From JADJLQ01 sp031417835 (GTDB taxonomy: Bacteria; Bacteroidota; Bacteroidia; Chitinophagales; Saprospiraceae): a stretch of DNA of 64,000 bases. The stretch is from assembly GCA_031417835.1 (NCBI GenBank), contig JANOWJ010000166.1:4217-68216 (forward strand), written 5' to 3'. Positions 16,158 through 24,940 of the stretch are shown one piece after another; position 1 is the stretch's first letter, and the number at the start of each line of letters is the position of its first letter. The notes under the pieces are model-generated. The model had not been told where the DNA came from. It was given only the letters and a program-made list of their open reading frames with translations, and searched no databases. The translations under genes were made by a program, and so were the position numbers.

Positions 16158-17684
16158 CTAATTTCGAATTCGATTCAAACCGATTTTAGCCTTTTGATGT
16201 AAACTAGTACCATAATCAGATGGGTTTTCATTGAGGCACTTCTCAAAGTAATATTTAGCCAATTTAGAATTTTGTAGGCTTTCATAGATTTGACCTGTGT
16301 AGAGATAAGCTGCACAGATATAATGCCCAGATTTATTTTTACCCTGATTGACTACTTTCATATAATTGACAATAGCTTGATCGTATTTATTCTGCAGATG
16401 ATATATCCGGGCTATCCGGTACAGGGCTTCAGTATGATATGGTTGGCTTGGTTGCATCACCCCCTCATGGCCTAAAAGTAATTTTTCGGCGGCAAGATGA
16501 TAACCTCCGTCTGATAATAATCTGGCTTTTAGGAGTATATCGTTTGGTAGCTGTTTCGATTGAGCTTCATGTTGAGCTTGTTTGTCTTCATCGACGACGG
16601 CCACACCCATGCGGTTGACTTTGAGCATGTAGTCTGTATAGCCTTGTTTATTATGACGGATGAGTTCTGACCAGGCGAGTTTTTGATAACATTCCTTTAT
16701 GTAATGTTTGCCTTTAAAATTGATTACAAACTTGCTCAAAAAGATATTTGCATCCGCATCTAATCTTCTGAGCTTGGCTACTCCCAACAAAAAATCAAGA
16801 AATGGAAACGGGTAAAAAGCTGCGCCATTGGGCTTTTGGGATAGGTACTTAATCGCAAGATCATTCTCCCCATTTTTTATGGCTAAATGAGTAAAAATAT
16901 AAGCAACCAAAGGGCTGGTCGTAGGATCCAAATTGCATTTGCGGATGAGGGTCCAGGCAGATGTGACATCATTTTCAAAATTGGCCATAATCAAACCATA
17001 CACCACCATGGTCTCTGTGTGAAACATATATGCATTGCGATCGGCATATAACATGACTTGCTCCAATTCAAACTTGGCTTGATCCATCGTGCCTTGTAAG
17101 CCACTTAATGTCTTGACGATCCATTTTAGCTCGTCGGGTATGGCACTCATCATAGCATGGATGATGCCAAGGCTTTTAAAATTAGGTATAAATTGGGGGA
17201 ATTGTTTTACGTTATCTTGTAATAGCTGGTGGGCTTTTTTGATCTTGCCAAACGATGTAAGATAATGTCCGGCTTTAACTTGTACCAACGCCCAGTGCAG
17301 ATGGATTTCGGCCATCACGTATCGCGTATATGGCGAATCCTTAGGCCCGGCACGCACTAATTTTTCCATGCGCGCCTCCACTTGTGGTGCCAACGATTTT
17401 ATTAGCTTGGGGTCTTCGCTGAGATAGGCTTTAAGAAAATCGATATAATCTTCAATAAAATCTAGTGCAAGATTGTTTTGCTGAAAGGGTTTGATCTTAG
17501 CGATGGATTGTCGTGCCTCATCGAGTCTTAAATCAATCACCCGCTGATATATCGATTGGATATCACTATTAAAGGCAAAATGGCCCTGGGCAAATATCGA
17601 TACTGGACCCTTAATAAAAAGTAAAATGATAAGGCAGAGTCGAGCGCCGTTGAGCTTATGCTTCCACGCTTGAAATGCTCTCAT
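16158..17684 (-). CDS. TPR-repeat protein, secreted or periplasmic
   Basis: This 508-aa protein has a signal peptide (LCLIILLFIKGPVSIFAQG) and mostly helical pairs. The C-terminal part has clear tetratricopeptide repeats (EALYRIARIYHLQNKYDQAIVNYMKV, then ICAAYLYTGQIYESLQNSKLAKYYFEKCL). Such proteins act as scaffolds in the envelope. Its start overlaps the end of the zinc-ribbon gene by 29 bases in another frame, suggesting co-transcription with that gene. No enzymatic motif is visible and no specific partner can be named. Confidence 0.75.
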   Translation of the reverse strand: MRAFQAWKHKLNGARLCLIILLFIKGPVSIFAQGHFAFNSDIQSIYQRVIDLRLDEARQSIAKIKPFQQNNLALDFIEDYIDFLKAYLSEDPKLIKSLAPQVEARMEKLVRAGPKDSPYTRYVMAEIHLHWALVQVKAGHYLTSFGKIKKAHQLLQDNVKQFPQFIPNFKSLGIIHAMMSAIPDELKWIVKTLSGLQGTMDQAKFELEQVMLYADRNAYMFHTETMVVYGLIMANFENDVTSAWTLIRKCNLDPTTSPLVAYIFTHLAIKNGENDLAIKYLSQKPNGAAFYPFPFLDFLLGVAKLRRLDADANIFLSKFVINFKGKHYIKECYQKLAWSELIRHNKQGYTDYMLKVNRMGVAVVDEDKQAQHEAQSKQLPNDILLKARLLSDGGYHLAAEKLLLGHEGVMQPSQPYHTEALYRIARIYHLQNKYDQAIVNYMKVVNQGKNKSGHYICAAYLYTGQIYESLQNSKLAKYYFEKCLNENPSDYGTSLHQKAKIGLNRIRN

Positions 17685-18402
17685 CGACTAGGATTCGGCC
17701 GCAATGTTCACAAACTAATACTTTTTTGTGTTGGCTAATCTCTAGTTGGGTTTGAGGAGGGATCTTATTATAACAACCTCCACAGGAGTCTCGACTCACG
17801 GTCACGACAGCTAGTGAATTACGATAATTTTTTTTGATCCTCTCGTAAGCGATCAAGAGACGCTCATCGATATCCTTTTTAGCCTTATCTGATTTTTTAG
17901 TCAATTTGACCACATCTTCCTCAGTCTTAGCTACGACCTCATCCAACTCAACCTTTTTAATATCGAGATCTTTTTTCTTTTGTTTGATCTTCTCTTTCGT
18001 TGATTTTGAAAGTTCTTCTTTCGATACAGACTGAGCTTCGGTGTCTTTTATTTTTTTATTAAACAGTTCGATCTCCAATTTCTGAAGTTCGATCTCTTTC
18101 ATGAGCGCGTCGTACTCTCGATTATTTTTTACGGTATCGAGTTGTTTTTCATATTTGGCAATCAAGGTTTTAGAATCTTTGATGCCCGTTTGAAATTTGG
18201 CTACTTCTTTCTCAACGTTTTTAATGCTCTCTTCCAATTTTTTTGCCCGAGTATCCAGTCCTTCCAATTCATCTTCCAGATCACTTACTTCTACAGGAAG
18301 CTCTCCTTTGAGCGTCTCAAATTCATTGATCTGCGAATCAATTTGTTGCAGTTCATATAATTTTTTTAATTGGATAGCTACGGGTATATCGGCTTTAATC
18401 AT
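17656..18402 (-). CDS. Coiled-coil zinc-ribbon protein (DUF164/CT398-like)
   Basis: The 248-aa protein has a long coiled coil (about residues 10-180, heptads rich in Lys and Glu) and a C-terminal C4 zinc ribbon (CGGCYNKIPPQ then VCEHCGRILV). This is the layout of the DUF164/CdsZ family, proposed to bind RNA polymerase sigma-54 or nucleic acids in some bacteria. In Bacteroidota it is usually next to the Nif3-like gene, as here. A -7 promoter element lies at 18458-18465. It is a common housekeeping protein of poorly known role. Confidence 0.88.
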   Translation of the reverse strand: MIKADIPVAIQLKKLYELQQIDSQINEFETLKGELPVEVSDLEDELEGLDTRAKKLEESIKNVEKEVAKFQTGIKDSKTLIAKYEKQLDTVKNNREYDALMKEIELQKLEIELFNKKIKDTEAQSVSKEELSKSTKEKIKQKKKDLDIKKVELDEVVAKTEEDVVKLTKKSDKAKKDIDERLLIAYERIKKNYRNSLAVVTVSRDSCGGCYNKIPPQTQLEISQHKKVLVCEHCGRILVDESISSVEA

Positions 18403-18457
18403 TGGATATCAGATTTTTATGATAAAAAAGCAAAAGTGAATGTTTAAAAAAGCGTCG

Positions 18458-18465
18458 CAAATGTA
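18458..18465 (-). promoter_or_regulatory. Candidate -7 element for the zinc-ribbon gene
   Basis: On the minus strand the sequence reads TACATTTG, a match to the Bacteroidota -7 consensus TAnnTTTG, about 55 bases before the ATG. A clean -33 TTTG at the expected 19-20 base spacing is not seen, so support is moderate. Confidence 0.4.
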
Positions 18466-18483
18466 CGACTTTTTCCGTTACGG

Positions 18484-19272
18484 TTACACAAAATATTGTA
18501 CTGGATTGGTAGTCAGGCTAGTCTGCCGCACCAAGAGGCCATTTAGGTTTTTTTGTAAGTAGTGTTGTATTAGCTCGCTGGTGTATCGCTCACTCTCATA
18601 ATGACCTATATCCATTAATAATATTTTGCCATCTGCGTCAAAATATTCATGATATTTAAGATCGGAAGTGATAAATACATCTGCACCAGCTTTTATAGCT
18701 TCTGGGATCAGAAAACTACCGGACCCACCACACAGTGCAATGGTATGAATTGGATTTTCGAGTAGAGAAGTATGTTTTATTACACCTAGCCCCATCTTTG
18801 ATTTTACTTCTTGGAGAAACTGTAGTGCTGTGACGGGTTGGGCTAGCTGACCTATAATGCCGCTGCCTATGGACATCGTTATTGAATCTTTTTTGGCTAA
18901 TATCTTCTGATCTTGCAATCCGAGGATATCGGCTATTTTGCTGTTGACGCCGGTAATGATATTATCCAGATTAGTGTGCAGGGCATAGATGGAGATATCG
19001 TGCTTTATTGCTTTGATGACGGCTCGCTCCACATAGGTAGCGCCATTTATTTTTTTTAATCCCTTGAATAAAATCGGGTGATGAGCTATTATCATATTGA
19101 GCCCTATCTCAATGGCTTCATCGATGACGGATTCGATACTATCCAACGTTACCAATACGCCAGTCACTTCTTGATCTGAGTCGCCCACGATCAATCCTAC
19201 ATTATCATAGCTTTCAGCATATTGGGGTGGGGCCCAGGATTCCAAAGCTTGGATGATTGCTTGGACTTTCAT
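18484..19272 (-). CDS. Nif3-like dinuclear metal-centre protein
   Basis: Members of the Nif3/YbgI family form hexameric rings with a two-metal site; the biochemical role is unsettled (labelled GTP cyclohydrolase 1 type 2 homologue in databases). The sequence shows the metal-ligand motifs IIAHHPILFKG, ALHTNLDN and MDIGHYESE. At 262 aa it is the short form without the inserted PII-like domain. The start overlaps the stop of the RfaE2-like gene by four bases (ATGA), which shows an operon. The stop leaves 81 bp to the zinc-ribbon gene. Confidence 0.92.
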   Translation of the reverse strand: MKVQAIIQALESWAPPQYAESYDNVGLIVGDSDQEVTGVLVTLDSIESVIDEAIEIGLNMIIAHHPILFKGLKKINGATYVERAVIKAIKHDISIYALHTNLDNIITGVNSKIADILGLQDQKILAKKDSITMSIGSGIIGQLAQPVTALQFLQEVKSKMGLGVIKHTSLLENPIHTIALCGGSGSFLIPEAIKAGADVFITSDLKYHEYFDADGKILLMDIGHYESERYTSELIQHYLQKNLNGLLVRQTSLTTNPVQYFV

Positions 19273-19757
19273 TTGCTCATTTTGATTTTTTGCTCTATCA
19301 AGGTAGTGGAATATCCTGGTAGAAAAGGAATGGTGGTCACCACACCTTTATAAGCTAATACGAAAGAGGCACCTATAATTTGCTCGGGGAGCCAATCACC
19401 GCCCTTGACGAGCACATCTGGATGAATCGATTCGATCAATTCAAGAGGAGTAGCAGTATTAAATACAATGACAGCATCCACGCAAGTCATGGCAGCTAAA
19501 AGTCTACTGCGGCTTTTTATATTTTGGATGGGACGAGAGTCTCCCTTCAGACTCTGTACGGATTCGTCACTGTTGACCCCGATGATCAGCCGATCTCCAA
19601 GTGCCTTGGCCTTTTCCAGATAATCGATATGACCCAGATGTAAAAGATCAAAACATCCATTGGTAAATACGATAGTGTCACCCGAGGACTTCCATTGATG
19701 TATTTGGATCTGCAGGTGATGAAGTTCAAAAATTTTGTCAAGACTTGACTTCTGCAC
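19269..19757 (-). CDS. rfaE2: RfaE2/HldE-type nucleotidyltransferase (heptose-1-phosphate adenylyltransferase-like)
   Basis: A cytidylyltransferase-fold protein of 162 aa with the signature FTNGCFDLLHLGH (residues 31-43, HxGH nucleotide site) and the family motifs LIIGVNSDESV and VKGGDW. In the family it joins ATP with D-glycero-beta-D-manno-heptose 1-phosphate to supply ADP-heptose for lipopolysaccharide core. The kinase half is absent, as usual for stand-alone RfaE2, and no other heptose gene is nearby, so the exact sugar is inferred. The start overlaps the preceding membrane-protein gene by 20 bases. Confidence 0.88.
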   Translation of the reverse strand: MQKSSLDKIFELHHLQIQIHQWKSSGDTIVFTNGCFDLLHLGHIDYLEKAKALGDRLIIGVNSDESVQSLKGDSRPIQNIKSRSRLLAAMTCVDAVIVFNTATPLELIESIHPDVLVKGGDWLPEQIIGASFVLAYKGVVTTIPFLPGYSTTLIEQKIKMSK

Positions 19758-20799
19758 TTAATATTATATTTTTTTGGTTTCCTTTTTTGGACATGACCAT
19801 CATACCTATAAGCCCAAAGATGGAGATAGTCACTACTTGTACTATGATAAAGCTGAGGTTGGCATAAGAGAAGCCATCCAACGATGAAATCCCATAAATA
19901 CCCAAGGCACTCATCGTCAAAAAATGAAAAGGGCCTATGCCTCCCGGGGTCGGTATGACTGCACTCCAACTGCCAATGATAAATACCACTAGACTTTGAG
20001 TCAAGGTGATTTGGGAAGTCGGTGCAAAAGCCTGGAGGCCCAGAGCGGCCATGGTATAATATAATAGCCAAATCCCCAATGAGAGGAATATGATTTCTAT
20101 AGGGTGATCACTTTTGGCTGCACTCACTATACCTTCGCGAAGTCCTTGAAGTTTGTTTTTGATTTTTTCGATGATGGGATGATAGAATCGATCGGTTTGA
20201 AATAAATAATAGACGGCAAGGATTATGAAAAGGCCTATAGCTCCCAATACCATCAAATGCCAGATCGATACGCTGGCTTGGGTGCTGAGAAAGCGATAGA
20301 GGACCTTGTTTTGTACTAAAAATGCAATTCCTGAAAAAAGTGCAAGTACGATGACATCCAGGATTCGGTCGGAAATGATAGTGCCTAATACTTTTTCCAA
20401 TGGTGCATTGAGTCGTTTGGCTAATGATCCTGCCCTCGCCAACTCACCCATGCGGGGCAAGGCTAGATTGGCAAAATAACCCAAATGGACCGACCAGAAT
20501 GTTTCCCACAAGCCTGCCTTGATATTCAATGGTTTAAGCATAATCACCCATCGTCTGGCTCTCATGACATTGCTCACCACAAAAGCAATCATCACTAGTA
20601 GTATCAGGATCTTGTCCAGCTGTTTGATATCCTCTATCAATTTTGTCCATAAGGAACAAGATCCTACATGATTGGGATCCTGCTCACACTGCTCCCTATA
20701 CACTTCTTCTTGTCCATGGAAAACATAGTAAAACAAGGCAACTCCAAAGGATAAAAAGATTAAAAATCGGAGGTAAGAATAGATCCGCGATTTTACCAT
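19738..20799 (-). CDS. UPF0104 membrane protein (lysylphosphatidylglycerol synthase TM-region family)
   Basis: An integral inner-membrane protein of 353 aa with about eight hydrophobic segments and the family signature around VVSNVMRARRWVIMLKPLN, then LPRMGELARAGSLAKRLN and PTPGGIGPFHFLTM. This family shares the flippase-like domain of MprF but lacks the tRNA-dependent transferase domain. The function is unassigned, with lipid translocation proposed. It starts two bases after the panD stop, so it belongs to the same operon. In many Bacteroidota panC, panD and this gene are neighbours. Confidence 0.88.
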   Translation of the reverse strand: MVKSRIYSYLRFLIFLSFGVALFYYVFHGQEEVYREQCEQDPNHVGSCSLWTKLIEDIKQLDKILILLVMIAFVVSNVMRARRWVIMLKPLNIKAGLWETFWSVHLGYFANLALPRMGELARAGSLAKRLNAPLEKVLGTIISDRILDVIVLALFSGIAFLVQNKVLYRFLSTQASVSIWHLMVLGAIGLFIILAVYYLFQTDRFYHPIIEKIKNKLQGLREGIVSAAKSDHPIEIIFLSLGIWLLYYTMAALGLQAFAPTSQITLTQSLVVFIIGSWSAVIPTPGGIGPFHFLTMSALGIYGISSLDGFSYANLSFIIVQVVTISIFGLIGMMVMSKKGNQKNIILSAEVKS

Positions 20800-20801
20800 A
20801 A

Positions 20802-21152
20802 CTATTGACTCAACTGATTGTGTTCGTCAGGAAATATATTAATTGGGGTGAAGGTACTAGCCTCTTCTGGGGTCATTAAAGCATAGGAAATAATAATTAT
20901 AATGTCCCCCACCTCTGCCTTTCTAGCGGCAGCACCATTGAGGCAGATACTGCCCGAACCTTTCAGTCCTTTGATGGCATAAGTCTCTAATCGCTCACCA
21001 TTATTTACATTTACGATTTGCAATTTTTCGCCCGGATATATTTTGGCAGCTACCATCAGGTCTTCGTCGATGGTGATACTCCCTACGTAATTGAGGTTTG
21101 CCTCAGTCACTGTAGCCCTATGGATTTTGGATTTAAAAATATGTAAAAACAT
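20802..21152 (-). CDS. panD: Aspartate 1-decarboxylase
   Basis: This enzyme decarboxylates L-aspartate to beta-alanine for pantothenate and CoA synthesis. The start ATG 21152 is chosen because it gives the canonical N-terminus and places the self-cleavage site at Gly24-Ser25 (YVGSIT), where Ser25 becomes the pyruvoyl group. A longer frame to 21194 would add 14 unrelated residues. Tyr and Thr residues of the active site (AIKGLKGSGSICLNGAAARK) are conserved. It is the first gene of the operon running leftwards into the UPF0104 gene. Its partner panC lies 2 kb to the right on the same strand. Confidence 0.95.
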   Translation of the reverse strand: MFLHIFKSKIHRATVTEANLNYVGSITIDEDLMVAAKIYPGEKLQIVNVNNGERLETYAIKGLKGSGSICLNGAAARKAEVGDIIIIISYALMTPEEASTFTPINIFPDEHNQLSQ

Positions 21153-21531
21153 TACGGGCAAAATTACGCATTGTCCAGGTATTACATACCACAACGTAGC
21201 CAGGTTTCAAAAATCTACAGGCATTTATTTGTCCGCCATATTTCGACCATACCTTGCATAAAACCAGGCAAGAGTCTGATCATAAAGCAATTAGTTAATG
21301 ATCCCTGCCAGTTGTACTCCAAAATTCTGCACAGTTGGTGTCCTATACAAGATGTGTGCTCAAAAAAGCTCATAATTTATTAACACTAGATTGTCCTCTT
21401 ATGAGCCGACATTTAGGCCAGCTTCGACACACCTTAAAATTGGACGCTTTATTTTTAAATGTTATATCTCCTATTCATCCGACCATTTAATCAATACCTA
21501 TTACCATTTAATCAATTTGAAGTATTTATGC

Positions 21532-21560
21532 TTGTTTTTAAATTTAGATCAATATTTTTG
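21532..21560 (+). promoter_or_regulatory. Candidate promoter of the ScyD-like gene
   Basis: TATTTTTG at 21553-21560 fits the Bacteroidota -7 consensus TAnnTTTG, with TTG at 21532-21534 eighteen bases upstream as the -33 element. It would start transcription near 21566. The rest of the panD-to-ScyD gap (21153-21656) shows nothing else I can identify, and the short ORFs there are not convincing. Confidence 0.45.
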
Positions 21561-21656
21561 TAGAACGAATTAGAATTTATGCACGAAATAGATCCTGATG
21601 GCAAGACTAGTTGGATAAAGTGCACATTGGATTTAAACTTCTTAAAATCTTTTTAT

Positions 21657-22979
21657 ATGAAAAGTAAAATTACAATTCTTGTTTTAGTTTTCCTCCAGCT
21701 GCAAGCCATGGCTCAGCTTGGTCTTCTTACAGATTCATTAAACGGTCCTATTGGGGTCACCGTAGATCAGTGGGGTAGTGTATGGTTGGCTGAGGTAGGC
21801 TCAGGCAATAATGACGGCGTCATTTCTTATGTAGCTAAGTCAGGTAAAAAATATCCCGTCATTACAAATTTACCCTCTAAAGTGAATCCAATAGCCGATG
21901 ATGTTGTAGGCCCTTGGAAAGCTATTCCAATGACTTATGGCAAAATCGCCGTCTTATTAGGCGGTAATTACACGCTAGGGACCAATTTTGGCAAACTTGC
22001 TTTTTTTGATCTGGCAGGTTACAAGCCTGGAGTAGATCCGGTGAAATCGTTGAAGGACACTACTCATACCTTTGATATCAGCACCTTTGCCTTTAGCACC
22101 TCTGTGAATATGGACTCGGATCCATTTTCTGCAGTACAGGATGAAGACGGTCATTGGTATATCACCGATGCTGGTGCCAATACGATCATCAAAGTCAGTA
22201 AAAATGGCAAAGAAAAGTCTGTTTTTGCGCGTTTCAGTGGCTTCCCAAATCCCACTCCGGTCGGCCCGCCGTTTATAGATGCAGTACCCACAGGTATTGT
22301 GGCACTACCTAAGTATGGTGGATTTTTGGTTACTACTTTGACGGGATTCCCATTCTTAGAAGGCAGAGCAGCAGTGTATTTTGTAGATCGTAATGGTAAT
22401 ATTTCTCCATATACGACGGGCTTGACGCTACTTACGGATATTGCTATCGATCGCCATGGCACTGTATTTGTCAATCAATTTGGAAAATTCGGACCGAGGG
22501 GATTCATATTCGGATCAGGACAAGTCATCCGATTGCGTAAAGGTCATATCATAGATACTATAGCCAAAGGACATGGTCCTGGAGCCGGTCTCGCCATCTT
22601 TGACGGCCGAAAAGTGTATGCCACTAGCTTATTTACAAATCGATTATTAATAGGTACAGTGCCTCCTGAAAAAGCAGTAGTGGCTGCATCAGCTGCACTA
22701 GAAAGCCGAGAAAGTCCAGCAAATTCAAATGTATCGTTTAAAATATTTCCAAATCCGGCCAGTGACTTTCTCCAAGTAGATTGGAAACTAAAGGATCCAT
22801 CCATGACCGCCGAAGTTTCAATTTTTGATGTGAAGGGCCAAAAAATTTGGAACCAAAATAATTTGTCCGGCGCGGGATTAAACAAGATAGATATTAAAAG
22901 ATTCCTTCCAGGAGCTTATATCCTGTCACTACAGTCTAAAGAGGGTATAACCACTCAAAAGTTTAGTGTTTTAAGATAA
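21657..22979 (+). CDS. ScyD/ScyE-like beta-propeller protein with T9SS sorting domain
   Basis: Start ATG 21657 is chosen because it opens a signal peptide (KSKITILVLVFLQLQAMAQ); the frame itself is open from 21579. Residues about 20-370 resemble the ScyD/ScyE propeller family (GPIGVTVDQWGSVWLAEVG, then PWKAIPMTYGKIAVLLGGNYTL), named from the cyanobacterial scytonemin cluster but widespread. The last 80 or so residues are a type IX secretion C-terminal domain (FKIFPNPASDFLQVDW, ending PGAYILSLQSKEGITTQKFSVLR), so the protein should be exported to the cell surface or medium. It sits on the opposite strand between panD and panC and has its own promoter and terminator. The ligand is unknown. Confidence 0.85.
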   Translation: MKSKITILVLVFLQLQAMAQLGLLTDSLNGPIGVTVDQWGSVWLAEVGSGNNDGVISYVAKSGKKYPVITNLPSKVNPIADDVVGPWKAIPMTYGKIAVLLGGNYTLGTNFGKLAFFDLAGYKPGVDPVKSLKDTTHTFDISTFAFSTSVNMDSDPFSAVQDEDGHWYITDAGANTIIKVSKNGKEKSVFARFSGFPNPTPVGPPFIDAVPTGIVALPKYGGFLVTTLTGFPFLEGRAAVYFVDRNGNISPYTTGLTLLTDIAIDRHGTVFVNQFGKFGPRGFIFGSGQVIRLRKGHIIDTIAKGHGPGAGLAIFDGRKVYATSLFTNRLLIGTVPPEKAVVAASAALESRESPANSNVSFKIFPNPASDFLQVDWKLKDPSMTAEVSIFDVKGQKIWNQNNLSGAGLNKIDIKRFLPGAYILSLQSKEGITTQKFSVLR

Positions 22980-23002
22980 ACCCCGATACTTCATTTATTT
23001 AG

Positions 23003-23039
23003 AAGGGCGTGATCATACAAATGGTTATGCCCTTTTTTT
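23003..23039 (+). terminator. Intrinsic terminator of the ScyD-like gene
   Basis: A 14-bp stem with a few G-U pairs (arms 23003-23016 and 23021-23034, core AAGGGC/GCCCTT) closes a four-base loop and runs into a T-tract to 23039, 23 bases after the stop codon. The opposite strand lacks a strong T-tract. Confidence 0.88.
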
Positions 23040-23096
23040 ATTAATGGTCTCTAATAAAAATAGTTTTGCACAGGTTTTTATTAGTATAGAATTGTT

Positions 23097-23939
23097 TTAT
23101 GGAATCAAAATATTATCAATAAGTCGTACCCCTTCGAGCCAGACTGCTGCGCATATTGCTTTTTGACCAGGCTCCTTCCAAGAAGTAACAGATTTGAGGC
23201 TTTCGATGTGTACAATCTGTACATACTCCGCTTTGAAGGGATCCTGATTGAGCACTTCAAAACAAGATGTACTAAGCGCTTCTGGTTGCTCGCGGTGTCG
23301 GCTTTCCACAGCATGCATCAATGTAGTATAGATCAAAGCAGCTTGCATGCGTCCTACGCTGCTCAGACGGACATTGCGGGATGACATCGCTAGACCGTGA
23401 GGCTCTCTACTGGTGGCACAAACAACCAATTGCGTGGACATATTAAGTTTTTTTATCATATGTCCTATAATGGTAAATTGTTGGAAATCTTTTTGGCCCA
23501 TATACAATCGATGCGGTTGCACTATGTCTAACAGCCGGTGCACTACCTGCACTACACCTTTGAAATGGCCTGGTCGATGCTCTCCTTCCATGACTTGATC
23601 CAATCCGTCCAGATCTAATATTACTTCTGGTAGATCAGTAGGATAGATTTCGGCAACAGAGGGGTAGAATAAAACTGCGCAACGAGCTTTACTCAGCAAA
23701 AAAGAATCAGCTTGAAGGGTACGGGGATATTTTTCCAAATCGCTAGCATCATTAAATTGAGTAGGATTGACAAATATGCTGCATACTGTGATTTCACTTT
23801 CCAGATTACTTTGCGCTATCAGGGATATATGCCCAGAGTGCAATGCACCCATAGTAGGTACAAATCCTATGGATCTACTATCATTCTTTTGAATACTTAA
23901 CCAAGTCTGAATTTCGGATACCGATCTGAATATAAGCAT
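23097..23939 (-). CDS. panC: Pantothenate synthetase (pantoate-beta-alanine ligase)
   Basis: This enzyme condenses D-pantoate with beta-alanine using ATP. The 280-aa sequence has the FVPTMGALHSGH motif (His34, His37 of the nucleotide-binding HxGH), FVNPTQFNDASDLEKYP, the pantoate-site region MEGEHRPGHFKGV, and GQKDFQQF. The length is normal. It works with PanD (20802-21152) but is separated from it by the oppositely oriented ScyD-like gene, so the two are transcribed independently here. No panB is in the window. Confidence 0.96.
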   Translation of the reverse strand: MLIFRSVSEIQTWLSIQKNDSRSIGFVPTMGALHSGHISLIAQSNLESEITVCSIFVNPTQFNDASDLEKYPRTLQADSFLLSKARCAVLFYPSVAEIYPTDLPEVILDLDGLDQVMEGEHRPGHFKGVVQVVHRLLDIVQPHRLYMGQKDFQQFTIIGHMIKKLNMSTQLVVCATSREPHGLAMSSRNVRLSSVGRMQAALIYTTLMHAVESRHREQPEALSTSCFEVLNQDPFKAEYVQIVHIESLKSVTSWKEPGQKAICAAVWLEGVRLIDNILIP

Positions 23940-24079
23940 GCATAAATATAGGTATGGCTGATAATAAAATCACCCTTTATTCATTTACATTCAAATAAGA
24001 CCATCAGGCTAAAATGAAAATCATAAATATCTAGAAGCCTTAAAATATATAAAGAAGGAGTTCGACTTGGCTATTCTAC

Positions 24080-24517
24080 TTATCTGATTTTTCGCTCTCG
24101 GATATCTTCCACATCTATACTGTGGACACCATCTTTTTGGCCGGCCATGTACACAGCAGTCACATCAAGACTCGCAGCACTTTCCACCACCATAAATCCC
24201 TCAAAACCATGGATCAAGTGAATGCCAAATTCTCTGATTTGTTCGCACGAAAGGCTCAGCACTCCATCGGGTTTTAACTCAAAAGGAAGAAATTTAGAGA
24301 TTTCAATCGGCCAGGCTATTTTGACTTTAAGCTTTACAGGTTTAGTCCATGGGTTGTGAATGTTGACTATAGTCTGGTAATTACCTGGCAGAAAGGCTCG
24401 ATTTTCAAGACTGGTACCGGGCACACTGCTCATACATATAAATTTTGCAGCGTACTGGAATTTTGGAGTGGTAGGTGCTACAATGATTGCCTTTGAAGCG
24501 GATTTTTTAGTTGCCAT
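24080..24517 (-). CDS. Conserved small beta-sandwich-like protein of unknown function
   Basis: The 145-aa protein has no signal peptide and a Lys-Ala-rich start (MATKKSASKA), followed by beta-strand-rich sequence with the recurring motif set FLPGNYQTIVNIHNPW, GFEGFMVVESAASLDVTAVYMAG and SIDVEDIRERK. I have the impression that this motif set recurs in short proteins of many bacteria, but I cannot name a characterised family. It is monocistronic, with 140 bp on the left to panC and about 195 bp on the right to the tRNA gene. Neighbours give no functional hint. Confidence 0.65.
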   Translation of the reverse strand: MATKKSASKAIIVAPTTPKFQYAAKFICMSSVPGTSLENRAFLPGNYQTIVNIHNPWTKPVKLKVKIAWPIEISKFLPFELKPDGVLSLSCEQIREFGIHLIHGFEGFMVVESAASLDVTAVYMAGQKDGVHSIDVEDIRERKIR

Positions 24518-24670
24518 GATTTGTTTTTTTATGGGTTACTATTTCAATAATGTAAGCAGTTGATAAAAAATTACGTGTTTAACGTTAAAGTTTATTGCCG
24601 ATGCCATCGAGCATTTTCTCTAGATTAACGCCAAAAGACCAAATGCATAGCCCCATCAAGACTAAGAACA

Positions 24671-24707
24671 AAAAAAAGACCCTTCTATCTAAGATAAAAG
24701 GGTCTTA
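24671..24707 (-). terminator. Intrinsic terminator of tRNA-Cys
   Basis: On the minus strand AAGACCCTT pairs with AAGGGTCTT around a short loop and is followed by a run of T residues. It starts six bases after the tRNA 3' end and is therefore its terminator. Confidence 0.9.
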
Positions 24708-24712
24708 AGGGG

Positions 24713-24783
24713 AGGTCGGAAGCGGATTCGAACCGCTGTACAAGGTTTTGCAGACCTCTGCCTGACCGCTCGGCCACCCGACC
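24713..24783 (-). tRNA. tRNA-Cys (anticodon GCA)
   Basis: The minus strand folds as a 71-base tRNA. The acceptor is GGTCGGG/TCCGACC with a terminal G-T pair at position 7-66, the D-arm contains GGCCGAGCGGTCAGGCA, the anticodon loop is CTGCAAA with GCA, and the T-arm contains GCGGTTCGAATCCGC. The discriminator base is U, as expected for tRNA-Cys. CCA is not encoded (the following bases are CCC). Confidence 0.96.
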
Positions 24784-24940
24784 ATATAAAGTGGTGCAAA
24801 GATAGGGAATTATCGGGAACAACAAAACGCTGCTTAATTGAATGGGGGCATGATAAAATGCAGGTTTCATAGCTCGGCTTCTTAATTAGATAACATTAAC
24901 TCAATCTGGAAGAAACACGGGATCAAGACATTAGCGGCAG

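Noticed and set aside
19586..20071. 161-codon minus-strand ORF overlapping the rfaE2-like and UPF0104 genes
   Set aside because: It overlaps two confident genes in another frame and shows no family similarity.
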